Assembly (NCBI RefSeq): GCF_041103235.1
Contig: NZ_JBGCUN010000003.1
Location: forward strand, 282,392 to 346,391
Direction of reading: 5' to 3'
Length of the DNA: 64,000 bases
Source: Yoonia sp. R2331
GTDB lineage: Bacteria > Pseudomonadota > Alphaproteobacteria > Rhodobacterales > Rhodobacteraceae
Part shown: in pieces, positions 50,511 to 58,398 of the stretch
Numbering within the stretch: the stretch's first letter is position 1
How the letters are laid out: every line of letters starts with the position of its first letter
The notes under the pieces: generated by a model
What the model saw: only the letters and a program-made list of their open reading frames with translations
Database searches by the model: none
What the model was told of the DNA's origin: nothing
Program-made: the position numbers and the translations under genes

Positions 50511-50968
50511 AGGCCGCTGTGATCATGCCCATCATCTTCCACCGGCTCGACTTGGAAAACGACCTCTAGCCGTCCCGCATTCTCAAAGATCAGAACCGCT
50601 GGAATTTCTTCGCCTACTTCGAGCGGATCCCCATTCAGCCCCATGAACATGACGTGCTTGCCGCCGGGTGCAAAGGTTACCGTCTCACCGGGGGCAATTG
50701 GCACGGACATCAGATGTTCCATCTTGGCGACATCGCCATCCATGACCGTATCGTGCAACATCACACGCGGGAAATCCGCCTCAATCGCGATCAGGCTATC
50801 GGCTGTGTCGCCAGTGTTTTCGATGCTCAGATAACCGGCTCCGGCCTGCGCGAGCTTGGCCGTCTCGCGAGCGACCGGATGCATTACTTTCAACTCGCCG
50901 ACTTCGTAGTCATGCGCCGACAAAGTGGTCGCGAACAAAGTCAGTAAGGCGGCAATCGTCATACGCAT
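50507..50968 (-). CDS. PCu(A)C copper chaperone, periplasmic
   Basis: A 153-aa secreted copper(I) chaperone that helps build the CuA or CuB centre of cytochrome oxidase. The signal peptide is MRMTIAALLTLFATTLSA; copper ligands follow the HxnM...HxM pattern in MLHDTVMDGDVAKMEHL and GGKHVMFMGL. A histidine-containing tail DDGHDHSGL follows. The ATG at 50968 has AGGAG upstream. It converges on ppsR and may support the oxygen-using respiration this aerobic phototroph needs. Confidence 0.92.
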   Translation of the reverse strand: MRMTIAALLTLFATTLSAHDYEVGELKVMHPVARETAKLAQAGAGYLSIENTGDTADSLIAIEADFPRVMLHDTVMDGDVAKMEHLMSVPIAPGETVTFAPGGKHVMFMGLNGDPLEVGEEIPAVLIFENAGRLEVVFQVEPVEDDGHDHSGL

Positions 50969-51167
50969 GGGGGTTCTCCTATTTGAAAGCCGAATTAACC
51001 CACTCAAACCGTATTGACCACCGCAACCTAACGAGAAAAACAGGAAGTTCCCGCCGTAGGATTTTGGTCGCGCATACACGTAAAAGTTGATAAAATTTCG
51101 GTCGACATCTGGTCGCCCACTTGAAATTGACCTAGATTATGACCGAAACCGCTTGCAGGGAAACGTA

Positions 51168-54100
51168 ATGGCCGCGCGTGACTTGACGGAACCACTATTG
51201 AAACCGCAGCCGCTCATTATTGGCATCGGCGCCTCGGCCGGTGGGTTGGAAGCACTTCAGGATTTTCTGGCCAATCTTCCGGACAATCACAAGTATGCCA
51301 TTGTAATCGTTCAACACCTTGACCCTGACCATGACAGCCTTTTGTCGTCATTGCTGGCAAAACGCACCAATACACCCGTGCAAACCGCCGTTGAGGGAAG
51401 TGCAGTCAAAGCTGGCAACATCTATCTGATCGCACCCGGCGATTCACTCACCGTGGCAGATGGTGTGCTGCACACAGAGGATTTTGCAAAGCCGCGTGGC
51501 CGTCGCCGCCCGATTGATCAGTTCTTTGAATCGTTGGCCGACAATTCGGGGTCTAATGCCGTCGCGGTTGTATTGTCCGGCACTGGAAGTGATGGAAGTA
51601 ACGGCATCCGCGCTATCAAGGAACAGGGTGGGTTGGTCTTTGTCCAAGACCCCGAACAGGCCAAATACGATGGCATGCCCCGTTCTGCCATCGAAACGGG
51701 TGCGCATGACTTGGTCTTGCCTGTCGGCGAGATGATCGAAGTACTGAACGACTATTTCAACCACCTTGGCGGGTTAGAGCCGGAACACTTGACTGATGCC
51801 CAGTTCATTGAACGGGCCATGAAGCACGTCCGCTACCGCACGGGACATGATTTCAAGAACTACAAACCGGCAACGCTGCTGCGCAGGATCGCGGTGCGGA
51901 TGTCGGTGCTGGGGATCACACAGCCCAATGATTACCTCAAGCGGCTGATCGAGAGCCCATCAGAAGTGAACCGCCTGTTTCGCGATATCTTAATCAACGT
52001 CACCAGCTTCTTTCGCGACCCCACAACGTTTGAACTGCTGGCAGATGAGGTCATTCCCGAAATCTTGCAAACCGGCGAACCTGACCGGGAGGTGCGCATC
52101 TGGGTTCCAGGCTGTTCGACCGGACAAGAGGCCTATTCCATCGCGATGCTTTTCGCCGACGCGATTGAACGGCTTGATCTTTCTCGCAAGGTGTCGATCT
52201 TTGGAACCGACATTGACGACGATGCCCTGCGGGTCGCGCGGCAAGGCGTCTATCCCAATTCCGCCTCGGACGAGGTGCCCGACAATCTGCTGCACAAGTA
52301 TTTCAACTGGCGGCCCGACGGTTATGAAGTCTCTGGCAATTTGCGCGACATGGTCCGGTTTTCGAACCAGTCGATCATCAAGGACCCGCCCTTTTCGCGG
52401 CTTGATCTGGTCACCTGTCGAAATGTGCTGATCTATTTCAACAATGAACTGCAAGATGTCTCGATGCGGGTGTTCCAATATGGCCTGCGTGAGCGGGGCT
52501 TCTTGCTGTTGGGGTCCAGCGAGAGCCCGGGCCTTGTTGACGAGTTCTTTGACGAGGTGTCGCAGAAGCATCGCCTTTATCGCCGCAGGCCGGGTCAAGC
52601 TACCCGACTTGATCTCAACGGATCGGCGCGGGCCGCCTCTGGCCGATCATCCTTTGAACCCAAGAAATCCGCAAAGAAGCTCGCCCCCTATGCCGAGCAT
52701 CTGTTCGAGGATTTTGCCCCCCCCTATGTGGTGCTGAGCCATTCAGGTGAATTGCTCTTTGCATCCGATGGTGCCGCTAAGTACCTGCAAATAAAGCCCG
52801 GGCGTCCGCAACTCGACATTGTCAAATTGATGCGGCCAGAGCTTTCGACGGCTGTACGCCGGATCCTGAACCGCAAACTGGCCGATCAAGACATTGTCGC
52901 GCAGGACTTTCAAGGCGAGTTGGGCGATGAAACCGTCCGCATCCGCATCAGCCGTAAAATCCTACCCGATGAACAGCAGTTGCTTGTATTTCAAGACAAG
53001 CTGATGGCGATTGATGTTGATGAGACCCGCAATGCGATCCCTATCGTCAGCCCGCCGACAGAATATATTCAGGAACTCGAGGTTGAGCTGGACGAGGCCC
53101 GCCAGACCATCCGCACCACCGTCGAAGAACTTGAGACATCAAACGAAGAGCTCAAAAGCTCGAACGAAGAAATGATGTCGATGAACGAGGAGTTGCGGTC
53201 CGCCAACGAAGAGCTGACCACTACCAATGATGAGTTGAACAACAAGATCGCAGAAGTCCGAGAGATTAACGGCGATCTGGAAAACCTGATCAGCAGCACA
53301 CAAATTGCCACCGTCTTTCTCGACAGCAACCTGAAACTGCGCAGTTTCACACCAGAATCGCAAAAGATGTTTCGCTTTGTCAGCAACGATCAGGGGCGCC
53401 GGATCGATGATATTGGAACCGATCTTGATATCCGCCAGTTGATCAATGACTGCTCGATCGTTGCAAAGGACGGTCGACCAATCGAGACTGAGTACCCGAC
53501 GCTAGGCGAAGATCGCGTTTATCGTGCGCGCATTGTGCCCTATCTCGAAGATGACCAGATCACTGGCGGCATCGTCTTTACACTGGTCGACATCACCGAA
53601 ATCCGCGGGCTGGCGGTTGAGGCCGATCGCCAGAAAAAGCTGGCCCAACAGCACTTTGCCGAAATTCAGGAACTTTATGACATCAGCCCTCAGGCCATGG
53701 CGCTGATCGAAAGTGATATGACCTATTCGCGGGCCAACAAGAAATTAGCCGCAATGAATGGATTGGAGATTGCCGATATTGTCGGCAAAAAGGTGAACCA
53801 GGTTATCCCCGAGATGAGCGAGCAGATCATGCCGGTCATCGAAGAAGTCTTTAAGACCGGCAGGAAAGTCGAAAGCCTGCGCACAATTGGTGAAACGTCT
53901 AGTGGCCGCAGCGACGAGCGTGTGTGGGAGGCGGACATCTATCCGGTTTTGTCTGGCACGGATGTCCGCGGCGTTGGGGTGAATGTGCGTGATATCACCG
54001 AGCACGCGCGCATGTCATTCGAACTGCGCCGCATGATGCAAGAGCTGCAACATCGCGTAAAAAACATGCTCGCCAATGTCCTCGCGCTCGTGTCGCGTGC

Positions 54101-54650
54101 CAGCCGAGACGCCAAGCAGGAAAAGGAGGTGTTTGCCGCGCTGTCTCAACGCATCCAGGCACTGGCGCAGACCCACAAGCTGCTGACGCAATCGAATTGG
54201 AGCTCCGCCAAACTGCACGAGTTGCTGATCCCCGAACTTGTTGATGTTTATGGCGCCGACCGCGTGAAGTTGAAAGGCCCGCAGATCGAGATCAACGCGC
54301 GCGCGGCGCTGTCGTTGGGGATGGCTGTCCACGAACTGGCGACGAATGCGGCAAAATACGGTTGCTTTTCGGTGCCAGAAGGCAGCGTGAGCCTGAATTG
54401 GATTCGGCAGGATGATGGCGAAACAAATGACTTTATCTTCACCTGGAAGGAAACCGGCGGACCAGCCCCATCCAAGGACATCAAGGACGGTTTTGGTAGC
54501 CAATTGATCCGGTCCACCATCGAAGGCAGTCTTAGCGGCGCTGTTGAGATTGACCACGGCAAAAACGGTCTGGTGTGCAGCATGCGCATCCCCGCAAGCG
54601 CACTAACAGAGATACCAGATGACACGATCTACGACATGCTCACCCCCTAA
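51168..54650 (+). CDS. CheB-CheR-PAS-HWE histidine kinase fusion
   Basis: A 1160-aa multidomain sensor. Domain order: CheB methylesterase (about 15-200; Ser23 in GASAGG, His50, Asp142), CheR methyltransferase (205-475; WVPGCSTGQEAYS), a PAS-like segment (510-610), a long coiled coil (632-708), two PAS domains (about 710-810 and 835-945), then an HWE kinase (His962 in LQHRVKNML, WKE near 1093, HELATNAAKYG). The CheB catalytic triad and the kinase histidine are all intact. Start at 51168 after AGGGA. It overlaps a response-regulator gene by 32 nt. Confidence 0.93.
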   Translation: MAARDLTEPLLKPQPLIIGIGASAGGLEALQDFLANLPDNHKYAIVIVQHLDPDHDSLLSSLLAKRTNTPVQTAVEGSAVKAGNIYLIAPGDSLTVADGVLHTEDFAKPRGRRRPIDQFFESLADNSGSNAVAVVLSGTGSDGSNGIRAIKEQGGLVFVQDPEQAKYDGMPRSAIETGAHDLVLPVGEMIEVLNDYFNHLGGLEPEHLTDAQFIERAMKHVRYRTGHDFKNYKPATLLRRIAVRMSVLGITQPNDYLKRLIESPSEVNRLFRDILINVTSFFRDPTTFELLADEVIPEILQTGEPDREVRIWVPGCSTGQEAYSIAMLFADAIERLDLSRKVSIFGTDIDDDALRVARQGVYPNSASDEVPDNLLHKYFNWRPDGYEVSGNLRDMVRFSNQSIIKDPPFSRLDLVTCRNVLIYFNNELQDVSMRVFQYGLRERGFLLLGSSESPGLVDEFFDEVSQKHRLYRRRPGQATRLDLNGSARAASGRSSFEPKKSAKKLAPYAEHLFEDFAPPYVVLSHSGELLFASDGAAKYLQIKPGRPQLDIVKLMRPELSTAVRRILNRKLADQDIVAQDFQGELGDETVRIRISRKILPDEQQLLVFQDKLMAIDVDETRNAIPIVSPPTEYIQELEVELDEARQTIRTTVEELETSNEELKSSNEEMMSMNEELRSANEELTTTNDELNNKIAEVREINGDLENLISSTQIATVFLDSNLKLRSFTPESQKMFRFVSNDQGRRIDDIGTDLDIRQLINDCSIVAKDGRPIETEYPTLGEDRVYRARIVPYLEDDQITGGIVFTLVDITEIRGLAVEADRQKKLAQQHFAEIQELYDISPQAMALIESDMTYSRANKKLAAMNGLEIADIVGKKVNQVIPEMSEQIMPVIEEVFKTGRKVESLRTIGETSSGRSDERVWEADIYPVLSGTDVRGVGVNVRDITEHARMSFELRRMMQELQHRVKNMLANVLALVSRASRDAKQEKEVFAALSQRIQALAQTHKLLTQSNWSSAKLHELLIPELVDVYGADRVKLKGPQIEINARAALSLGMAVHELATNAAKYGCFSVPEGSVSLNWIRQDDGETNDFIFTWKETGGPAPSKDIKDGFGSQLIRSTIEGSLSGAVEIDHGKNGLVCSMRIPASALTEIPDDTIYDMLTP

Positions 54651-54981
54651 GGTTCTTTATGTAGAGGACGAAGTTATCGTCGCGTTGGATGTGGCTGACG
54701 GGCTTTCGCAAGAGTTCGGTTTTGAGGTGCGCGTCGCACACAACCTGACGGCGGCCTACCAGATGATCGCGCGTGAAGACTTCACCTTTGCGCTGCTGGA
54801 CATGAACCTTGGCCACGGCGAACGCAGCACAGAACTGGGCAAAACCCTGGCAGCGTCCGGCACACATGTCGTTTTCGCGTCTGGCTACAACCGAAACGAA
54901 ATTGATGAGATCGCCAATTTCCAACTGATCGAAAAGCCGTTCATGTTGTCAGACATCCACAAGGCGTTTACGGCCGCCTAG
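54619..54981 (+). CDS. Single-domain response regulator
   Basis: A 120-aa stand-alone receiver. The phospho-acceptor aspartate is in TFALLDMNLGHG (about residue 57), acidic pair in VLYVEDEVIVALD and the conserved Lys in LIEKPF. No output domain. It overlaps the kinase gene by 32 nt, so it is almost surely the kinase's partner. Its stop and that of the opposing gene share CTAG. Confidence 0.92.
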   Translation: MTRSTTCSPPKVLYVEDEVIVALDVADGLSQEFGFEVRVAHNLTAAYQMIAREDFTFALLDMNLGHGERSTELGKTLAASGTHVVFASGYNRNEIDEIANFQLIEKPFMLSDIHKAFTAA

Positions 54982-55454
54982 CTTGTGCAAGATCTGACAC
55001 CCATTCTGATCAACTCTGCCCCCGAGACACGATAGACCCCGTTGATCCGATTGCGGCCTTCGTTGATGAACCAGGTCTTCAGGGGCTCTGGGTAATAGTG
55101 CGCCATGACCCGGCTCACATGATCGAAATCGGATGGAGACATCGGGCGACCATAGTAACTGGGCCCGTGAAACCCAAAGGTGGTGCTGGACGCGACACAG
55201 GTTTGCGGCAGGCCAATCAACATCGTGCAGGTTGAATAACAAATGTCCCCGGTGATTTGCACCGGCCGGCCGCTGGCCCGCAAATTGCGCAACTCGATCA
55301 GCCGGTCCCGAACAACGCCGCCGCGGTCGTTACCGACAACGACCGTTCCATCGGCAAGCGTCATCTGCGCAACAGCGGTTGCAGGCACAAGAAAAGCAAA
55401 ACAAACAACCAGCCACTTGATGACAAGCAGCGTACGAACAAGCGCAAAACACAT
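54978..55454 (-). CDS. Secreted conserved protein, ClpP/crotonase-like
   Basis: A 158-aa exported protein with a hydrophobic leader ending near VAQ. The mature part contains LIELRNLRASGRPVQITGD, then CYSTCTMLIGL and CVASSTTFGFHGPSYYG. That alternation resembles the COG3904-type periplasmic proteins of the ClpP/crotonase fold, in which the serine after CY is the nucleophile; I infer this from pattern only. Four cysteines suggest disulfides. The ATG at 55454 is preferred to a TTG at 55466. Confidence 0.65.
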   Translation of the reverse strand: MCFALVRTLLVIKWLVVCFAFLVPATAVAQMTLADGTVVVGNDRGGVVRDRLIELRNLRASGRPVQITGDICYSTCTMLIGLPQTCVASSTTFGFHGPSYYGRPMSPSDFDHVSRVMAHYYPEPLKTWFINEGRNRINGVYRVSGAELIRMGVRSCTS

Positions 55455-55623
55455 CGCAACACCCAATCCTGACAGGCATCGAATAGGTCGACACCGCGCG
55501 CCCCCACGGCACGGTCAGAAGTGGCACAATGGCCGTTAACACCGGATTTCCGGCGCGATGCATTGTTCTTCAAGATTGACTCAATTGTGGGCCGCATTCA
55601 TGGAAAATGCGGTTCCGGAAACG

Positions 55624-55656
55624 GAAAACGGCGCGGTCAGAAACCGCGCCGTTTTT
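55624..55656 (-). terminator. Rho-independent terminator of the Gly-rich protein gene
   Basis: AACGGCGCGGT and ACCGCGCCGTT arms, then TTTTC on the minus strand, just after the stop at 55676. Confidence 0.85.
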
Positions 55657-55675
55657 ATCAATTCTCTGAATTGGA

Positions 55676-56041
55676 TCAGTTGGTGCCGGATGTTGTTGGG
55701 GTCGTTGGCGTACCGCCGCCACCACCACCACCGCCGCCGCCGTTACCGCCGCCGTCGCCGCCACCGCCGTTACCATCGCCGCCGCCGTTACCACCACCGC
55801 CGCCGCCGCCAAGCACAGCAGCACCGGCAACAATCGCGGCCGGGCCAAGCACCGGCGCCAGACCGGTTGCGCCAAATGGCAGAAGGGTCAGGCATTCGTC
55901 CAGTTCAGCATTTTCAGGGTCTTCGCAGTCAACCGATGCAGCAGGATCCACCGGCGTTACGGGTTCGGCTGCACCTTGCGCAAATGCGGCACCAGCGGTC
56001 GAGGTGATCGCCAGCGAAGCGAGTAAAATACGAAAATTCAT
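55676..56041 (-). CDS. Small secreted protein with polyglycine tail
   Basis: A 121-aa protein: signal peptide ending FAQ (residue 22), an acidic two-cysteine segment (SVDCEDPENAELDECLTLLPFG), a hydrophobic stretch (LAPVLGPAAIVAGAAVLG), then about 35 residues of nearly pure glycine with some Asn and Asp, and TPTTPTTSGTN. Divergent from the Wzc gene. Function unknown; the glycine tract could be a flexible or matrix-forming tail. GGN codon runs make the tract prone to length change. Confidence 0.75.
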   Translation of the reverse strand: MNFRILLASLAITSTAGAAFAQGAAEPVTPVDPAASVDCEDPENAELDECLTLLPFGATGLAPVLGPAAIVAGAAVLGGGGGGGNGGGDGNGGGGDGGGNGGGGGGGGGGTPTTPTTSGTN

Positions 56042-56265
56042 AAGACGGCCCTCGTCATAAAAGTCGAAGCCTTCTTAACAGAATTGCTGCGCCAGCAGAA
56101 GGCCATTTTTCCGACATAATTAACCGTGAGGCCCGAGTCATCGCAATTTTTGGGCTAAATGCCGCTTATTTCAGCGCTAGCATGAAGAATGCGGCATTCA
56201 CGCGGTGCGTTGCTTTTTGCCGTTTTTCGCGGCACACCTCGATGGTGTTGAACGTGGGGAATGCG

Positions 56266-58398
56266 ATGAAAGACGATGGATCATTGAATCGCGCTGTTGA
56301 TGCCGCCGATGCGCGGTCAGATTCGCTCGATTTGCGGTCCCTTGCTGGTACATTGTGGCGGGGCAAATGGTTGGTGATCCTCACCAGCCTGCTGGGGCTG
56401 GTGCTGGCAGGCTACTATGCCTTTGTGGTGGCAGTCCCACACTATCGTGCCACAGCGGTTGTCATTCTCGAAACCCAGCAGGAAAGCGTCGTTGACCTGC
56501 AAAGCGTGGTGGGTGGGATTTCTGGCGATACTTCTGCCATCAATTCCGAAGTTGAGGTTTTGCGCGCGCGATCCCTAATGGGCAAGGTCGTGGATCAACT
56601 GGATCTGACCAAAGACCCGGAATTTAACAATGCCTTGCGCGCGCCTTCCATGCGGGCCCGCCTGCGCGCCCAATTGAACGACGTCTTGGGACGCAACACC
56701 ACAACGTCATCCTTGACCCCGCAAGAGGCCGCCGCCCGCGAAAGAGACGCAGTCGTGACACGGTTGCTAAGTCAGATCACCGTGCGAAACGTGCCGTCCA
56801 GCCTGGTGTTCCAGGTCACCGTTGAAACTGAAAGCGCGACAAAGTCTGCCGAAATTGCCGATACAATTGTGTCTTCCTACATCCTTAACCAGCTTGAGGT
56901 GAAATTCGAAGCGACCGAACAGGCCACAAGCTGGCTGTCTGATCGCGTAGCTGCCTTGCAGATCGAGCTGGAAGACGCCGAAGCGCGGGTCAAGGATTTC
57001 AGCGCCGGAACAGAACTCGTTTCGGTCGAAGGCCTGCAAGCGCTTGAGCGTCAGATCAAAGACCTGCGTGACCGGATCACGGCCGCAGAAGCGGCCCAGG
57101 TGTCCAGCTCGGCGCGGGTCGCGGCCCTGACGGCCGCATCCGACAGAGACACGCAGGCCGAAGTTGCGTCTGATCCGCAGCTTGATCGGCTATTGGTTCG
57201 CGCGCGCAGCGATGACGCGATTGCCACCGCCTTTGACACGCGGTTTGGTCAGATCCTGACACGCGCCGAGCTTGAGGCGACGCGGACAACACAACAGCTT
57301 CAGGCGCTTCAGAATTCGCTGGCGCCACTGGAAGATCAGATCGCCCGGCAGGGTCAGGATCTGATCGCGTTGCAGCAGTTGCAGCGTGAGGCCGAAGCGT
57401 CTCGACTACTTTACGAATATTTTCTGGGGCGCCTGAAAGAAACTTCTGCCCAAGAAGGCATCCAACAGGCAGACAGCCGGATTTTGTCCGACGCTGTTGT
57501 CCCAATCGAACCATCCGAGCCGCGCAAGACACTGATCACGCTTGTCGGCGCGATCATGGGCCTTTTCGCGGGCGCGTTGATCGTGGTTCTGCGCGAAAGC
57601 GGCAAGAACGATTTCCGCACCGCGTCAGAACTGGAACAGTTCACTGGCGAGGCGGTGTTGGGTCAAATCCCGCTGATCCCCGGCCGCGCGCGCAAGCGCA
57701 CACTGGAATACCTGTCTGAAAAACCGACATCCGCCGCAGCCGAGGCGATCCGCAACTTGCGCACATCTGTGCTATTGTCGAACGTCGACAACCCGCCACA
57801 GGTCCTGTTGTCCACTTCATCGCTACCAGCGGAGGGCAAGACGACCAATTCACTCGCGCTTTCGCAAAACTTAGCGGGCATGGGAAAGAAAGTGCTGCTG
57901 ATTGAAGGCGACATTCGGCGACGCACGTTTCAGGCCTATTTTGATGGCCTTCCCAAACGCGGCATCGTCTCTGTCATGACAGGCGAGGTGCCTTTGGATG
58001 ACGCCGTGTTGAAGGACGCATTGTTAGGTGCGGATGTGCTGGGTGGCGAGCAGACATCGACCAACGCGGCTGACCTCTTTTCATCCGAAAAGTTCAAGGC
58101 AATGCTGCAAGACATGCGGGCCCGCTACGACTTTATCGTGATCGACACGCCACCTGTGCTGGTCGTTCCAGATGCCAGAATCATTGCGCAGCACGCTGAT
58201 GCGGTGCTTTTCACCGTCAAATGGGATAGCACGACCAAACCACAAGTGGACGAATCCCTGCGGCTGTTTCGGGATGCGAATTTGCGTATCGCTGGCCTTG
58301 TCCTAAGTCAGATCAGCCCGCGCGGGATGAAGCGATATGGCTATGGCGGCAAATACGGGGCTTATGGTGCGTATGGCGCTAAGTACTACACCAACTGA
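56266..58398 (+). CDS. Wzc-type polysaccharide tyrosine autokinase
   Basis: A 710-aa inner-membrane protein of the BY-kinase/PCP-2a group that regulates chain length and export of exopolysaccharide. TM1 is about 35-56, a Wzz-like periplasmic coiled-coil region follows, TM2 is about 423-442, then the kinase: Walker A LPAEGKTTN (520-528), Walker A' LLIEGDIRR (544-552), Walker B FIVIDTPP (623-630). The C-terminus (689-708) has seven tyrosines, the likely autophosphorylation cluster. The ATG at 56266 is preferred to 56242. Confidence 0.93.
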   Translation: MKDDGSLNRAVDAADARSDSLDLRSLAGTLWRGKWLVILTSLLGLVLAGYYAFVVAVPHYRATAVVILETQQESVVDLQSVVGGISGDTSAINSEVEVLRARSLMGKVVDQLDLTKDPEFNNALRAPSMRARLRAQLNDVLGRNTTTSSLTPQEAAARERDAVVTRLLSQITVRNVPSSLVFQVTVETESATKSAEIADTIVSSYILNQLEVKFEATEQATSWLSDRVAALQIELEDAEARVKDFSAGTELVSVEGLQALERQIKDLRDRITAAEAAQVSSSARVAALTAASDRDTQAEVASDPQLDRLLVRARSDDAIATAFDTRFGQILTRAELEATRTTQQLQALQNSLAPLEDQIARQGQDLIALQQLQREAEASRLLYEYFLGRLKETSAQEGIQQADSRILSDAVVPIEPSEPRKTLITLVGAIMGLFAGALIVVLRESGKNDFRTASELEQFTGEAVLGQIPLIPGRARKRTLEYLSEKPTSAAAEAIRNLRTSVLLSNVDNPPQVLLSTSSLPAEGKTTNSLALSQNLAGMGKKVLLIEGDIRRRTFQAYFDGLPKRGIVSVMTGEVPLDDAVLKDALLGADVLGGEQTSTNAADLFSSEKFKAMLQDMRARYDFIVIDTPPVLVVPDARIIAQHADAVLFTVKWDSTTKPQVDESLRLFRDANLRIAGLVLSQISPRGMKRYGYGGKYGAYGAYGAKYYTN

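Noticed and set aside
52030..52431. 133-residue plus-strand frame inside the kinase gene
   Set aside because: Alternative-frame shadow of the CheR domain; contains no motif.
55700..55812. GGN/NCC triplet tract as a possible CRISPR or satellite repeat
   Set aside because: Irregular triplets inside a coding frame, no spacers and no fixed unit longer than three bases.
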